DNA of 64,000 nt from Tubulanus polymorphus. Its lineage: Eukaryota > Nemertea > Palaeonemertea > Tubulaniformes > Tubulanidae. The notes below the pieces were generated by a model, which saw nothing but the letters and a program-made list of their open reading frames with translations, ran no database searches and was not told the origin of the DNA. Of the stretch, positions 1 through 57,184 are shown one piece after another. Location of the stretch: assembly GCF_964204645.1 (NCBI RefSeq), contig NC_134031.1, positions 4,943,001 to 5,007,000 of the forward strand, written 5' to 3'. Made by a program: the position numbers and the translations under genes. How positions within the stretch are numbered: position 1 is the first letter of the stretch; every line of letters starts with the position of its first letter.

Positions 1-1820
1 AAATGCCTGCTGGAGTCATATTTTACATATTTTGTCAGATATTTTTGTAGAAAAATAACTTAACTTTACCGAGATGAGATCGTCGATCAATCAAATTCAA
101 TGAAATTTTATTGCTAACCGAGTTTACGTTTTTGAAGTCAAAATTTTTTTAAATAAAAAAATATGTAAAATATGACTTTAGAAGGTATTTATTACTGATA
201 TAACATGATTTCAAGTGTTAAAATCGATAAGGAATAAATAAATATGCTATATTTCATTTCATCTCTGTTCATCTCGGTAAAATACGTCATCTCGGTAATA
301 AGGAGGATGACCCGTGTGGTGGAGTATTCTGCAATGCTACAGAAATATAGGCCTTCACAGCCATAAATGATTCCGAGGAAATTCATACCAATGGGAAGAA
401 TGAAACATCAGTTGACTGGGGTCAGCCATACAAACGAGACCCGGCTATGAAATATTACATAGTCGAGTCCCACAGTCCAGAGAATACACAGATACATAAT
501 AATACTGGCATCTTCCGCAGTAAATTTTTAGGGGGTGCGATTCACCGAAATGAGCTATTTCCAAACTGACTGCTTGAACAAAATCAGCCTCCTCAACACA
601 TAAAATACATTATGCAATCAAAAAAGCAGTATATACTATTTCCGATCATGCAAGCATTTCATGCGATTTTAATTTCGTAGAAAACGAAAGAATCGAACAA
701 AATTGTTTGGTGGCCATTTTTGCCAAATATGCGAGCATTTCTATTCATCTAACTACTTACTTCGGTCCGTTCTACTGGGTGAACACAGTAGACAAAGTAA
801 AAATATGTATATCGGTTTTATCCGAATGGATGGCGACAGATTTTCGCGGCTTCGTGGAGAATTCCGTACGCTTTCTCTCTTCCGCGTATCCAAAATGGCG
901 TACTCGCGAGCACCTGCGATAAATTATGCAAATGAAGCTGACGTCATTCTCCAGATGTTGTCACAGTGGTCATTCATCCGCCAGGTGTCACCAGCTTATG
1001 ACTAACAGTGAAAGGTGCCCGGGCGGGCGGGTTTCGCTTGACTCACAATGATATCCACAACGCCTAAATTGAATCACAAAATTAGAATGGATAGAGCGAT
1101 TCCACGGTAACATAAGAAAAAAGCCTAAGATCTACACGATCATACATTAAATGGGATTTACAGACACTGAAATAAACAACCATACGGCATCGCATTGATG
1201 ATACCTAGTCGGCAGTCAAACGACTCACTCATTGTGCCGGCGATTCAAATAAATTGTTTGTGGCCACTTATTCCCTCCACACAGCCGTGCCTTTAATATC
1301 TTTTACAAACTTAGTAAGGCTGGAAAATGTCAATAATACACGGCCAGCCCATCTATTTAGAAACCTCATAAATTCGCACTATTTTTCGAAAATTTATACC
1401 AACTTCTCAAAAGCCATAAAAGGATACCCAAAGATAAATAAATTTGAAAATCTAGAATAAAGAAAAATTGGATTTTTATTTTAGTAACCTTACGGGTGAT
1501 TATTTCAAGGTCGTCGGCTGCCGAGGTCGCCATTTTAAATTTCACAACACCCTACTGTGTCGCCATCTACTTTCGTTCTTTTTTTATATTTCTATCATAT
1601 TCCTTTTTGTTTTTTTATATTTTGTCTTTCTATAAATGTATATTCTTATTGAATTTAAAAGGCCTTATATGCTTTACATCGAGCATTAAAAATTTAGGTT
1701 CAAGCTGAAGGTCAGCAAGGTCGTGCCAAGGGCGTTGTGGAAACGAATGGTCACGGTGCGGTATTTGTAACCCGGCCGGCGAATCGGCAGTCATCCGTGT
1801 CTCTTTGGCAGGTTTTCGTC
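1..1820. other. 5' flank of the glutamate receptor gene
   Basis: No convincing coding exon was found here. Short open frames on both strands have no recognisable domain and are AT-rich. The region should hold the promoter and 5' UTR of the receptor gene that starts at 1821, but no core promoter could be assigned by eye. Confidence 0.4.
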
Positions 1821-46592
<44,772 letters not shown>

Positions 46593-46778
46593 AATCATCG
46601 GCGTTCGACGTCAGTTTTCACGATCACTTCGTGATGGTGATCACTTTCGGATGTAAGTCTTCGATAGAATGGTTTCCATCGTAGTGACAGCCATAATTAT
46701 CAAGATTACGAGTTCCCTGAGAACGAGGAACAGAGCCTAAATGATAGACATGTATGGACCTGGAGTGGAGTAGTATAG

Positions 46779-47036
46779 CAAGGGCGGATCTAGGGTCTGA
46801 TTCAGGGAGGGATACAGCCCCTTAGTAGGGCATATCCTCAAATCAAAAGGACACCCCCAAAAGCTCATCGGAAAACATTAACTAATTTTTTGGAAAATGT
46901 AGAGAAAGTCATGAATTAAAACTTTTTTAGGTAGGCCTATAAATGTAATACCGTATTTTTCATTATTGCGTAAAATTTCAGGGCAACTTGACATTTTTAG
47001 GAGGGGATTCACACCCTCCCCTTGGATCCGCCCCTG
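46779..47036. mobile_element. hAT-like MITE, GGCGGATC ends (copy 1)
   Basis: Left end CAAGGGCGGATCTAGGG and right end CCTTGGATCCGCCCCTG are inverted copies. GTATAG flanks both sides (46773-46778 and 47037-47042). The ends resemble CAGTGGCGGATCCAGG-type hAT termini. Confidence 0.7.
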
Positions 47037-47503
47037 GTATAGGATGATTACAGGTACTGCAATATATGAATTATGTAACATCTGACTCTGATATCGTTCT
47101 TTTCATCATCCAAAAAGATTCAAGTTTGAGTCGGCTGAAAAGTCATTAGTATTTAACAGGGTATCTAGAAGTGTCAAGGCTAGATGATATAAATGGAAAT
47201 ATTGCTCAAGTCATTGTCACCTGTACATATGTGCATGAATGCAAATACTATTTTTTCAACTTGTTCATTCTCATTAACGACTTGAAATGATTTTCATTGT
47301 TTGTCATAATGCAATTGTATTATATATTATTTATTATGTTTTGATGAATATAGTTTTTAATGAAATGAGATCTGTTACCATTCATTACATTTTACCCGAC
47401 CTCTCACCATGGACGTGTAATATGTCAAAGTCGAAACTTGGTGAAGCGCACAGCCACACTATCAGCCCATTGCTGAATTTGAATCTGGCCAGATTTCATT
47501 TTC

Positions 47504-47513
47504 AATAAATAAA
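47504..47513 (+). terminator. Candidate polyadenylation signal of the receptor gene
   Basis: Overlapping AATAAATAAA lies about 910 bases after the receptor stop codon. No other evidence for the cleavage site is visible. Confidence 0.35.
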
Positions 47514-47833
47514 TAGTGGCGGGCGGCTCTCTTTCAACTCCATGATATAGAATTCTACATTGTAAAAAAACGTAGGTTTTGTCTAAGAAGGCACCGGGCA
47601 CCTGTGTTCGGCGTGGCCAAAGAAAATCAACAGAAATATCGAAGGTGAGCGAAGGTCGTCCGTGATCTTCACCCAGTCCAGTTGTCACCCAGTGGTTGTC
47701 TCCACAGTGATCTAGCTCTACGATCCTAGTGTACCCACCCACCCAGACACGTTTATTCCAGGGCCGTTCCCCACTTTTTTGCTTAACAAAATTTTTTTCA
47801 AAAGCACGCTGTATAATAATCTAGTTTATACGT

Positions 47834-48164
47834 CCAGTGGCAGATCTAGGATTCCATGGAGAGGGGCGCACAAATCCAAATAGGGGGTGTGGAAAATTTT
47901 TTTAAATTAGACGCGTGGAGACGTGTTCTGGGCACGATCAGAGTACGATTTAACTCGCAATTTGAATAGTGATTCTCACAACTTTCATGAACGATGTAGG
48001 ACTGCCGTAAAAAAGTGCTGGTAATTGTAAACGACGACATAAGTTTACGCATTTTCAGGGATTTTTCACATGCTTGTCTTCGTTCTCACGGAAAGGTCAG
48101 TCCTTCCTTAGAAAATGAGCGAGGACTTTAGGAGGCGGTGCACGTACCCCTGGATCCGCCACTG
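47834..48164. mobile_element. hAT-like MITE, GGCGGATC ends (copy 2)
   Basis: Left end CAGTGGCAGATCTAGG and right end CCTGGATCCGCCACTG are inverted copies, flanked by ACGTC on both sides (47829-47833 and 48165-48169). Its interior differs from copy 1. Confidence 0.7.
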
Positions 48165-48535
48165 ACGTCCATGCTCTCACTAATGTTGGCAGTTTGTAGT
48201 TCTGGTGCAACCGTGTTTTAGGGAATTCCTAATTAAAGGTGGTGTCGTAACCTTAGATATACTGACATCAAGTAGCGCTTAAGAGGGGGCTTAAAATGCA
48301 GTCTCACAAATTAAAGTAAGGCCAACTCTATGCCGTTATCATTTTTGTTGTAATAAAACAAATATCTGATCCTGTGACATTTGCTGAATCCATTGTAATT
48401 TTCGTACTGAATATAGCTTAAGTAGACTCCTCCTTTGTTGCATGCTTTCAAGCTGAATTGTCACTTCTTCCCTGGATCACAAATCCTAGCAGAACCATTG
48501 CCGAGCAAATTAAATTCGACATATATATTGATATA

Positions 48536-48729
48536 CAGTCAGCCTCCGATATACCGCCCACATCGGTGAAGAACGATTTTGGCGGTATAGAGAGTATGGC
48601 TGTTTATCGGGGGTGTTTTACTATGTATTTGTAAGAAATGTACATTGAGGAAACCTGGCGGCGGTAAATGGGAGGGTGGTAGACAAGGGTTTGTGGTATA
48701 TGGGAGGGTGGTATATCGGGGGTTGACTG
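48536..48729. mobile_element. pogo/Tigger-like MITE
   Basis: Left end CAGTCAGCCTCCGATATACC and right end GGTATATCGGGGGTTGACTG are inverted copies. TA precedes the left end and CA follows the right, consistent with a TA target with one change. Solo ends of related form (CAGTCAACCCTTGATTATCC at 41963; TAGTCAACCCTCGATAATCC at 58854; an inverted end up to 58134) occur elsewhere in the window. Confidence 0.6.
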
Positions 48730-49143
48730 CACTCGAAATTGAACAAGAAAATCCTAAAACACCTATGAGCGGCTGAAGTGAACTAGACGAAGACCAAGTA
48801 TTTTTGGGACTAGTATTTGTTTTATTTATTGGGCATCAGTTTTACAGAAGTGTGCATGTAATATAAGTACAGGCGGACATACACACTTTCGTAATATTAT
48901 TAACAATGATCGGGGATCGAAACTTTGTTGTCCGTGCGCGTGTACTTCACGTTTTATTTCTAAATTGCCGGTTTCCATTCATATTATATATTACTTCAAA
49001 ACCCGAGTGAGCGCAGAAAAAATCAGCTCATCGGTTACAAATTATATTATCATTATCATCATCATTATTATTATTATAATTATGATAATAATAACCATTC
49101 ACATGCATTCATCTCATAATAGACGGGTCAGAAAAAGAAGTGT

Positions 49144-49175
<32 letters not shown>

Positions 49176-52100
49176 CATATTGATAATGATTCGTATATTT
49201 CGTAATAGACCACCGACCCGGAGAAAAAAATCGTTTTTGAAATTTTTTTGTTTTAAATCCTTCACCTCCGATTCATTCAGAATTATTTAAGTTTTCTATA
49301 TATACTTCTCTCTCGCACTCTCTCTACATATATATATATACACGGTACATCGAGATGTACGATGATGAACGGGTATCAGTTTCATTTCATCAATTTACAC
49401 GCGGTCAATGAACAGTTCTCATTATCAGCTAGCTATATTGGAATGGCGACGGGGAAAAAGACCCCACAACCCCGTGCAGGATGAGAGAAAAACAAAAAAA
49501 TAAGTGAATGAAAGATATAATACGTATTTATATCAATATATATTATATATCATCCTATGGAGCCAGTTCCACAGCGTTTAGACTATTTACAGTCCAAATA
49601 AGTACGTTTTGTTAACTGTTTATTTTAACTCTTTTATAGCGTCACATTTAAAGCAACAACTGCGGAACTAATAACACTCGACGTCGTCAATTTGGCAACG
49701 ACAAAATGCGTCTGTCTACCTTATACAATCGCAAACCATCGCGGTATCGGAGATAAACTAACGGATCTGAAAAGAATTCATTCCGGTTTAGGTGAAATTT
49801 GATCGATACGGAATCGTATTCCCGTTTGACCAGACTCGCGCGAGAAAGTTTAACTCTGAAATAGAGATTTAATTTCTTCATTAAAACAGCCTGGTTTTAG
49901 AGTCGAACGTTCTTACGGAAACGGTAACCTTGATCGAGACGAGAAATTAGCTAATGAAGCATACTTTAATGGCTTAGAATCATAATTTCACGTCCGCGTT
50001 ACCGCGATGACCGTCGCTGCACTCGATTAATCTTTATTATTATTCTTTTTCGATTTTTTTTCGACGCATTTGTCCTAGAAACAACCGCCAACACACCGCC
50101 CCAAATACTTCCGATTCACGACGACATCGCAACGTGACATTCGCGAAGTCGAAGAAGGAATACAACTTATTTCTAATTACTGATAAAGCAAAATATATAT
50201 ATCTATATCTATATATATATAATATCTATATATTATATGTGATATATAAACTATAAATGGCGGCACACTCGAAATTGTTAACGAAGATACCGACATCTGG
50301 CGAAAGCAATTGAGCGACCTTAAAAAAAAAAACAAATTATGAGTTGTGCTAATGCAGGTATCAATCAGCAGTGTTCCTAATTCTGATCATCCAAGCTTCA
50401 GCAGTTTTAACGATCGCAACCTCGGGCATTTTAGATTGAAAACGACATAAACCGTAATTTTTACCGCGAGATTTTCGTAAAGCAATCGTCCGAACTGAAG
50501 CGACCGATATCGGAAGCTGCTGCTGATCGAGACCTGCATATAGGTCTAACATTGGGCGGCTAACAAGCAAAACATACGCGAAATTTGTGGAAACTATTTC
50601 GTGATATCGCCATAAAATTATCATTATATTACTAACAAACAACGGGTTGAATTTATACTAGTGACGCACCGCTCAGCAGTATGGCACAAGACGTGCCTTC
50701 GACAAACGTTAACCGGAAAAATCTATTCAATCAGAGACTCAAAAAAAGAAACAAAACAATGAACGCGAAAATGTGGTAGATGGCCTTTATAAGCTAACTA
50801 CGAGTACCGGCTAAACGCCTAAGAACAACTACAAACACTGCTGTGCTTCAAAAAAAAGAGAAGAAAAGAAATAAACTGGCAGTTTATGATACTTTTTATC
50901 GTCGAGCAAAATATTGGAACGGATGTACAGTTTAAAGCACCTCGTATACGTAAATAACGCGATCTGCTTAAAGCACTGGGATTATCAGTTTTCGAACTGA
51001 CAAGACGCCCTGTCGCCGCATCCGCGACGTTCAACTAGTTTATCATCGTGCGTTAAAAAGGAAGAAAGAATGAAATCATAATCAGTTCAGGACATAACCG
51101 CGTATTCATACAGGTTTAAAAATTCATTTCCATTTATATTATGTACAAAAAATGCGTGGGTGCGCGCGCCTGTGTGTGTGTGCACATGTACATACATTCG
51201 GTGTGCGTATAAATATCTCTCGATAGAAAATTGTAAGTAGTTCTCGTTTATGTTTATTTGATGATTTAAATTCGTTAAAAATAAATTCGAATTTCGAACG
51301 AACACACGAAATATCACGTCGATTATGATAATAATAATAATGTTACATCGAAAAAACTTGATTATCGCGCTAGTGAGTTATGAAGTCCATTTTTCAAATT
51401 CGCAAATTCTTCGCAAACGACGCGTGTAGTTTTAGAACTAACCGAAGTGCGGGTGACCCAAAAGCTAAGTAGATAGAAAGAATTAACTTCGTTCAATATT
51501 TCTTCATTTTCCTTTTTTTTGTACAAGTGGAAAATGCATCGTTGTTGCGTCATTTTACTTTGAAAGCCATCACCTTCAAAAAACTATATACAATACAAGG
51601 AGTTACCCGCTACTATAGCTAACGAATATCCCCCAGGTGTCGCTAGTAGTTTGCCGGTCTTCTGAGCAGCAAAACTCTACATTTCATATTTGAGCGTCAA
51701 AAAAACCAGTTCGAGATAAAATTGGTACCGCAAAACCGGGCACTAGAAGCGCCACCTGGTGAGATTGACGGGAATCCCATTCATGCTACGCCTTTGCCTC
51801 TCTCTATTTTTGAATATTCTAAGTCTTAAATCATCAGAAAGAACGCAATGGACTGAAAAGCTAACCAATCATATTTGCACCCCCCCCCCCCCGCCCGACT
51901 AAATATGCATGCATACTCTATATATTAATGTGTGTGTGTTTGAATATCATTGGTACGTATCGTAGATTTAACGCCTTTCTCTTTATTTTTCGTTTTTATT
52001 TTCGTCTTTTTTTTTGTGTAAATTTTCTTATTTAAAACACGCGCCGTGGTTATATATACGTACGTATACATATATACGCTTTGGCACTCGATGCATAGAA

Positions 52101-53732
52101 AATAATACCAGCAATATCGTCGTTATTTCATCATTAACGCGAAGCCCGTTCAATCCGGATTGTTTAGCGCGCGATCGAAACCTTATATCGTAGTACGTAT
52201 GTTCGCGCATAAGCGGACTGTTCCTTATAGTCAGATCAAATCCGGATTGACTTATTTAGAGTAGTGTGGTTTTTGTGACGCCATCTTGAAGAATAACGCC
52301 TCCCCCACCCCCCCGATTTATCGTTTATTTTTTAAAACATTCAATCGAATGACTATATAACGTTTAGTGAAACGCGCATGATTACGATTACGCGACCAAT
52401 CAACGAGCACGCGAGAAAAAATTTGTCAGTTTCGGATATGTTTTAAGTACCGGCAACCGAACACTGATTTCGACGTCGAAATTGTCGCGACCCATTTCCG
52501 CAATTTCTAATCTATTCCCCGCTGATTTTTCTGACTTGAAATCCGACTACATAGTTCAACGTTGTTACTCCGCGATGTAAGGGGGTTAAATTCAAAAACG
52601 TGGAAATAGACCGAGCGTCGAGAACGGAAATAGCGATAAACAACGCGAAAAACAATGATGAATGAGTATGGGACGATCGGTGTAATGTGTAGGTATTGCA
52701 CAATATTGGCCATCCAGTCGTTTTTTTTTTCTTTCTAAATCAACCCGTCGAAAAAATGCGGATAAAAACGAAATCGGTCGCCTCCTCTGTGGTGGCGGAA
52801 ACAATCGTCTAAATTTCTCACCGAATCAACTCTCTAATAATAATATCTATATATCTATGTACAAGAAGCTTTCTTTTCACTTCCGAACGTTTGAGCACTA
52901 TTCTGTTTTTCAGACACACGAAAAAAAAAAAAAACCAAAAAAAACAACCTCTAACGAACTAACGAAAGCGCACTACCCTAACTATCGAAGAGAACGAAGA
53001 GAAGGGACGAGAATAAAACGCAAGGACAGACGCGAAGAAAACCCGAACACCAGCGGCGGAAACTGGCAATTTACGAACGAATGGTTGATGTTAAAAATAC
53101 CGACTGTACTGACATACAGCCATAAAGACAGAACAGTCGAAACCGTCATCGTTAATCAAACCACAGCAAAAAAACATAGCACTAATTATCATCATCATCA
53201 TCATCATTAATCATAACTAATCGACTAATTAATTTCATCATTTACGACTTATCAGCAGATTAATCTTTCTATCCTTTTTCGTGTTTTTTTTTTCCTTTTT
53301 CGTAAAAATCCGCGCGCGCACGAGCGAGAAGAGTAATAACAAACTGAATGATTATGTTACGTAACGATCTACGACGTTTTGAACACGTCGCTATTATGGC
53401 GACAACAGCGGACATGTCGGCGCATAGACATCAATGGCACATGGCGAACTGATTTTTTTTTGGTGATGTCATCTGGCCGGAAAAAAAAACAACTAACATT
53501 TCTTTACATAGTTTCTAGTTTTGGTGTTTTAAGCTTTAATTCGTTTCGAATTACGGTCGACTTGCTAAATTAATTAATTCGTTCATTCATTCATTCAGCT
53601 CTACACGATGTAGATCGATTTTAAACCAGGCATTCGACGATTATCAACAAATTCGTAGAGTGCGTGGATATGTTTACAAAATACGGATTCCTCTCTCTCT
53701 CGGCCACACCCCTTTCTCTCTCTCGGCGCTGT

Positions 53733-53969
53733 CTACCTACGTACGGGACCCCAGGCAAAGTTCATACGCGGCGTCGACGTCGAGTTATTCGTCGTGGCCA
53801 CCGCTGACAGCGACGGGAAATCTTCGGTGCTGTTCGTGTCCGGTTGTTGATCCCACGGAGCGCCAGTGCAAATGTATCCGCTCGACTTCTGCCCGTTGTC
53901 CTGACGCGAGTCGTCGCGCGACGGAACCATGTACTGCTCGAGGTTCTCTTGATCGCGAACGTCTTGCAT
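53733..53969 (-). CDS. HDLBP: Vigilin last coding exon
   Basis: This encodes the non-KH tail: MQDVRDQENLEQYM, then the conserved block TGAPWDQQ ... EDFPSLS ... WGPVRR before the stop at 53733-53735. GAPWD, FPSL and WGP are hallmarks of the vigilin C-terminus and confirm that the 3' end is intact. Confidence 0.92.
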   Translation of the reverse strand: MQDVRDQENLEQYMVPSRDDSRQDNGQKSSGYICTGAPWDQQPDTNSTEDFPSLSAVATTNNSTSTPRMNFAWGPVRR

Positions 53970-56900
53970 CTGCGCGAAGAAAAAGGACGGAATAGAAGTT
54001 CAGAATGAATATCGCGAAATTTTTATCAATCCAATCAATTAACATAGTCAAAAACGCAAGACATATGGAAACTGTTTGATTTTACGCGCAATTTAACAAT
54101 CTCAACAAATTTCCAATTTCTGGCTTTTTTTTTCATTTTCCCCAATTTTCCCCTCCCCAAAATCCTACGACTTTTTCAAAGAGAAGAAATATACCCGACT
54201 TTTTCCAGGCACGATTTCCAGGCAAGTGGGCACTGTGCCAACGTTATAAATAACAGAATAAATGCAACCTCTCAAAAATCCCAGCATATCTGCTTACTAT
54301 AATTCTAACTTGCAACTGGGCGTACAATAATTTACGCTTAAAAAACTTACATATTCCTCTTCGAGGTTCAACAGATGATCGCGACAATCGTACACGTTAT
54401 CCTCGGAGCCGGTGATCGTGACGAGATCCGGATTCGTGTCGGTGCCGCGCGGGAAGCGTATGTCGACCTTGTAATCCTCCATGACCTTCTTGATCGCGCG
54501 ACCTCGACCGCCAATGATGCGCGAGTGAACGCGTCGGTCGAGTTCCACCTCGATCGACGTCTTCGACTCGAGCTCGCGTACAATCTCGAGGATGTCGGCC
54601 TTCGCGGCGCTGGCGTTCTTCTCGTAGCCGACGATCGTGATCAGATCCTCATTCTCCTCTTTGCGTTCGGGGAACTGGATGTTAACATCGTGGTCCATGC
54701 GGATTTTCGAGATGACGGCGCCTTTTCGCCCGATGATCTTCGGATGGTGTTTCGGATCGACGTGGATCTCCAGTTTGAAACTCTTCAGCTCCTGAATTGA
54801 AACAACAAAATTAACTGAATTTTCTTTAGTCAGTTTTTTCCAAATTGTTTCTAGTTCTTTCACTTCCTATTATTTTTGTTTCTTTGCCATCTGTCCAGCC
54901 CAGCTATGTTATAGACACCTAATTCTAGAATTACCGAACCAAGTATCTAATAAAGCGCGAAACATACATTGGATTCTACGGTAATTAGCTAATATCATTT
55001 CAGTTTAGGTCTTAATCATGAATCATATTTTTCAGAATTATTCAGCTCTTCAAGTCCCTCATGATTGGTTGATTAACTTAATGGTCTATGAACTATATAT
55101 ACATACATGACATCATCAGTCTTACTAAGGATCCGATTATTTTGTCATTACAGGAAAATCATATCCTTTTTTTATCAAAATTAGCCCTTAAATGAAACTC
55201 CTGTCCGGGGAGGGGAAGCCTCCGGATCATACAGTTTAAGTTCTAATATCATCATCAAGGACATGCAAGTATCTAAGTTTGGGGTATGGAACCATCTCCC
55301 AAGAGCTAGGCTCCGGCGTCCGGCCGGTTTATAACCTACCCTGTCTTCCTTCTCCAAGTTCAACTGATCCATCTTATCCTGGAGCGCGCGTTTCGCGTCC
55401 TCGACGTTCGCCGGCGGTCCAATGATCGTGATGGTGTCGCTCTGGGCAGACGGCGGCGGAATCGACAGATTCACGTCGAAGTCGTCCATCATTTTGCGCA
55501 CGTCGCGACCTTTCTGTCCGATGATGAAGCGATGGAATTCGTACGGCACGTTGAACTCCTCGGTCACCGGCACTAGAGCCTACAATATACAATAACAACA
55601 TTTCTTCAGGGATTTGTTAACCAGCCAGTACTGTACACCTGTCGAATACAGTAAAGCTCGCCTAACTCAGATACGGCCAACTCGGACTTTTAAATTACAT
55701 GATACGGCCAACTCGGACTTTTAAAATTAGACGTGACAAAAACAAAATCATTTTCCGACTTCCTGAGATATTTTACAATCCATAATTCAGACTAGCGCTT
55801 AACGGGGACTGATCGTGCCACTCCAAGTTTGTCCGAGGTAGGTGAGGTTTTAGTCTATACCGACATAAAATAGCTAAGCTGGTTTCATACTCCTATAAAA
55901 TTCCATGGTATCAAAACTTTTGAGACGTATTAAGAAAATCTCAAATTTTGAGATTTTCATCATGATAACATCAAGAATTCTATCAATTTTTTAGTTTCAG
56001 CTAGGATTCCGACCACGGACTTGGCTGTTGATAAAATGATTATTTCTAGGGTTCTCAAGTACTACTTACGAGCAAAGCTTCCTTTGCACCTTGGCAATTC
56101 TCCGGTTTACCGCTGATTGTAATGATATCGCAAGCTCTCGGCTTCGTGTCATCGCTACTCTCGCTGGCGGCGTCTCCGTTTACCAACTCGTCGCTGCCGT
56201 TCTCTGGCTCGGACGTTCCGTTCTCTTTTGGCACTACGAAAATAAAATAGAAGGAAATCGTTATGGAATCGTTTCATCTTCATTCATCTCCTTGTAAAAT
56301 CGCAATAGACTGCGCTTAGATCGTATTGAACTAATGAATTTGATCCGGTGTGTGAGAAAACATGTGTTACATGCAGAAATTACACCCTTAGAAATTTTGG
56401 GCATGTCTTTACGTCTAATGAGTTTGTTCTCATGGGGTTTTGGACGTAACATCCAACATCTATCTATCACCTGAGCATTTCGAATGTAATTCTAATAACC
56501 CCTCGCTGTTAATTCGTTTGCCTGACATCCAATAGATGTCGCTAGCGTCTTCATTCAAAACAAACACGGCAGCTCTGGGGTAGGCGAAATACTCACGAAT
56601 TTTGCCCAATCAATTTAAACCCTAGGAAAATGAGGAATCCGGAAACAATTGAAACCTTTAAGAGGTTGAAGTGAACCAACAAAATGATCTGTAAATTATC
56701 AGATTTTGAAATAGATGAATATCTGGTGGAGTGGTTCCTAGCTGCAGATTGACCACCGGCACTGCAAGAAATTCTAACTTGTTTCAAATCTACTATTGGA
56801 AACAAATATCGCATCGAATGATTTGTTTCCGCAACATTCGATCGAGTCATCAAAGAAAGACGGGAAAATAATTCTACTTACCATCGCCGTTCACCGGACG

Positions 56901-57144
56901 ATCGGGGAATTTAATTCCGACCTCGTGATCGCGCGTGATTTCTTGTACCTTGTAACCTTTAGCACCCATTACCGTACGGTGATACTTCTGAGGAATGATC
57001 AACTCGATCGTCACCATCGAATCCTGGAAAGAATATTCAAATCAAAACGTCAAAAATAGTCAGCGCTCAAGGACAGGCGTAATCAAATAATCAGTGTTCT
57101 TTAAAGCATCACCATCAGTAGTAACATTATGATCATTATTATTA

Positions 57145-57184
<40 letters not shown>

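Larger units (their letters stand above)
46593..53732. other. Convergent intergenic region between receptor and vigilin
   Basis: No supportable gene is present. From left to right: the receptor 3' UTR with AATAAA at 47504; two hAT-like MITEs; a pogo-like MITE; then from about 48800 to 53732 AT-rich, low-complexity sequence with ATT/ATC runs (49050-49185), AT-rich dinucleotide tracts near 50190-50240 and a C13 run at 51880-51892. Much of the last part could be the vigilin 3' UTR; AATAAA words on the minus strand near 48822-48830 are a possible end. Short frames of 60-117 codons have no domain. Confidence 0.45.

Noticed and set aside
47425-47742. 105-codon minus-strand frame in the convergent intergenic region
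   Set aside because: No recognised domain, no splice context, and it overlaps the candidate receptor polyadenylation signal.
54375-54800. 141-codon plus-strand frame over the largest vigilin exon
   Set aside because: It is the antisense of two KH domains; the minus-strand frame has the GxxG loops and splices in phase.
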